From Methanosarcinaceae archaeon (GTDB taxonomy: Archaea; Halobacteriota; Methanosarcinia; Methanosarcinales; Methanosarcinaceae), in NCBI GenBank assembly GCA_030609665.1, contig JAUWBW010000131.1, forward strand, positions 1 through 5,510: 5,510 bases of DNA, in the 5' to 3' direction. Below the pieces are notes generated by a model. It did no database searches and was not told where the DNA came from. It saw only the letters and a program-made list of their open reading frames with translations. Of the stretch, positions 5,154 through 5,510 are shown piece by piece (position 1 is the stretch's first letter; each line of letters begins with the position of its first letter). The translations under genes and the position numbers were made by a program.

Positions 5154-5510
5154 AACCAGTCCATAGGAAAAGATAAAGTTAATGATGGAACATGGCTTAA
5201 TATGATTGAATCTGCCAACCACAGAATGACGCCATATATCTGAACACCAGATTATATCGAAAAGGATATCCAAAATCCACTCACGAAGAACACACGCTTC
5301 CAAAAATCTCATCTAAAAGCCACAGGGAGCACAGAGTTGCAGATCGATATGCAATCCGCCCCCTGTATCCCCAGTAATTAACAAAAAACAACGCGGAGCA
5401 TATCCTGTCCATCCTGTAAATCCCGTCCAAAAGATTCACCATTTACACATGCAGGCGGCACATTCCTACACTACTTACCCTAGAAGATCTTTTGTATCGA
5501 TCGGAGTGAA
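5154..5510. other. Intergenic region with short degenerate repeats, no intact gene
   Basis: No complete gene is supported on either strand. From about 5280 the sequence is built of short words that resemble one another: CACGAAGAACACACG (5282-5296), CCACAGGGAGCACAGAG (5320-5336), and TATCCTGTCC-ATCCTGTAAA-TCCCGTCC (5401-5428). Words of these types recur in non-coding DNA of many archaea and bacteria, in my recollection. One + strand frame is open from 5154 to 5381 apart from one TGA (5241-5243), possibly a decayed gene. On the minus strand TTA 5475-5477 ends a 12-codon open stretch running off the window, too short to call. Confidence 0.55.
5401..5428. repeat. Three imperfect copies of an ATCCTGTCC-type word
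   Basis: ATCCTGTCC, ATCCTGTAA and ATCCCGTCC-like (AATCCCGTCC) follow one another at about 9-10-nt spacing; CCCTGTATCC (5361-5370) is a further relative 40 nt before. The period is too short for a CRISPR and there are no spacers. The role is unknown. Confidence 0.55.

Noticed and set aside
5401..5428. Tandem words as a CRISPR fragment
   Set aside because: The unit is about 10 nt, copies are contiguous and no spacers exist.
5475..5510. Minus-strand 12-codon stretch ending in TAA as the end of another gene
   Set aside because: Too short to separate from chance; the upstream part lies outside the window.

Overview
The window looks like a chromosomal piece of a methanogenic or methane-oxidising archaeon of the Methanosarcinales type. 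The main reason is a full-length formylmethanofuran:tetrahydromethanopterin formyltransferase (ftr) whose sequence closely follows the Methanosarcina form. A TraB-family membrane protein end, a Kv-type channel with a C-terminal zinc ribbon, archaeal TATA-like boxes and TTG/GTG starts all fit. The species cannot be named from this sequence.

Layout. Positions 1-300 (+) hold the 3' end of a TraB/PrgY-family membrane protein gene. Positions 301-831 lie between two convergent genes and have no intact gene. They contain what looks like a decayed + strand reading frame (about 325-653, one in-frame stop and one frameshift), a perfect 25-nt palindrome and several hairpins. From 832 to 5096 everything is on the minus strand. 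In transcription order: endonuclease III (nth), a voltage-gated potassium-type channel overlapping the nth end by 11 nt, a 538-residue membrane protein of unknown function with helical repeats, and ftr. The ftr gene ends in a textbook hairpin-plus-T10 terminator overlapping its own stop codon. Positions 5097-5510 are intergenic: the likely nth promoter, then a cluster of short degenerate repeats.

How the genes relate. Ftr is the only core-metabolism gene; it moves the C1 formyl group between methanofuran and tetrahydromethanopterin (tetrahydrosarcinapterin in Methanosarcinales). nth and the channel gene are probably co-transcribed and translationally coupled, though no functional link is evident. 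The membrane protein and ftr each have a candidate TATA box, so the four genes may not form a single operon. No CRISPR array, rRNA, tRNA, intact mobile element or clear new defence system is visible. The least explained items are the 538-residue membrane/helical-repeat protein, the decayed frame with its palindrome at 325-653, and the repeat cluster after 5250.
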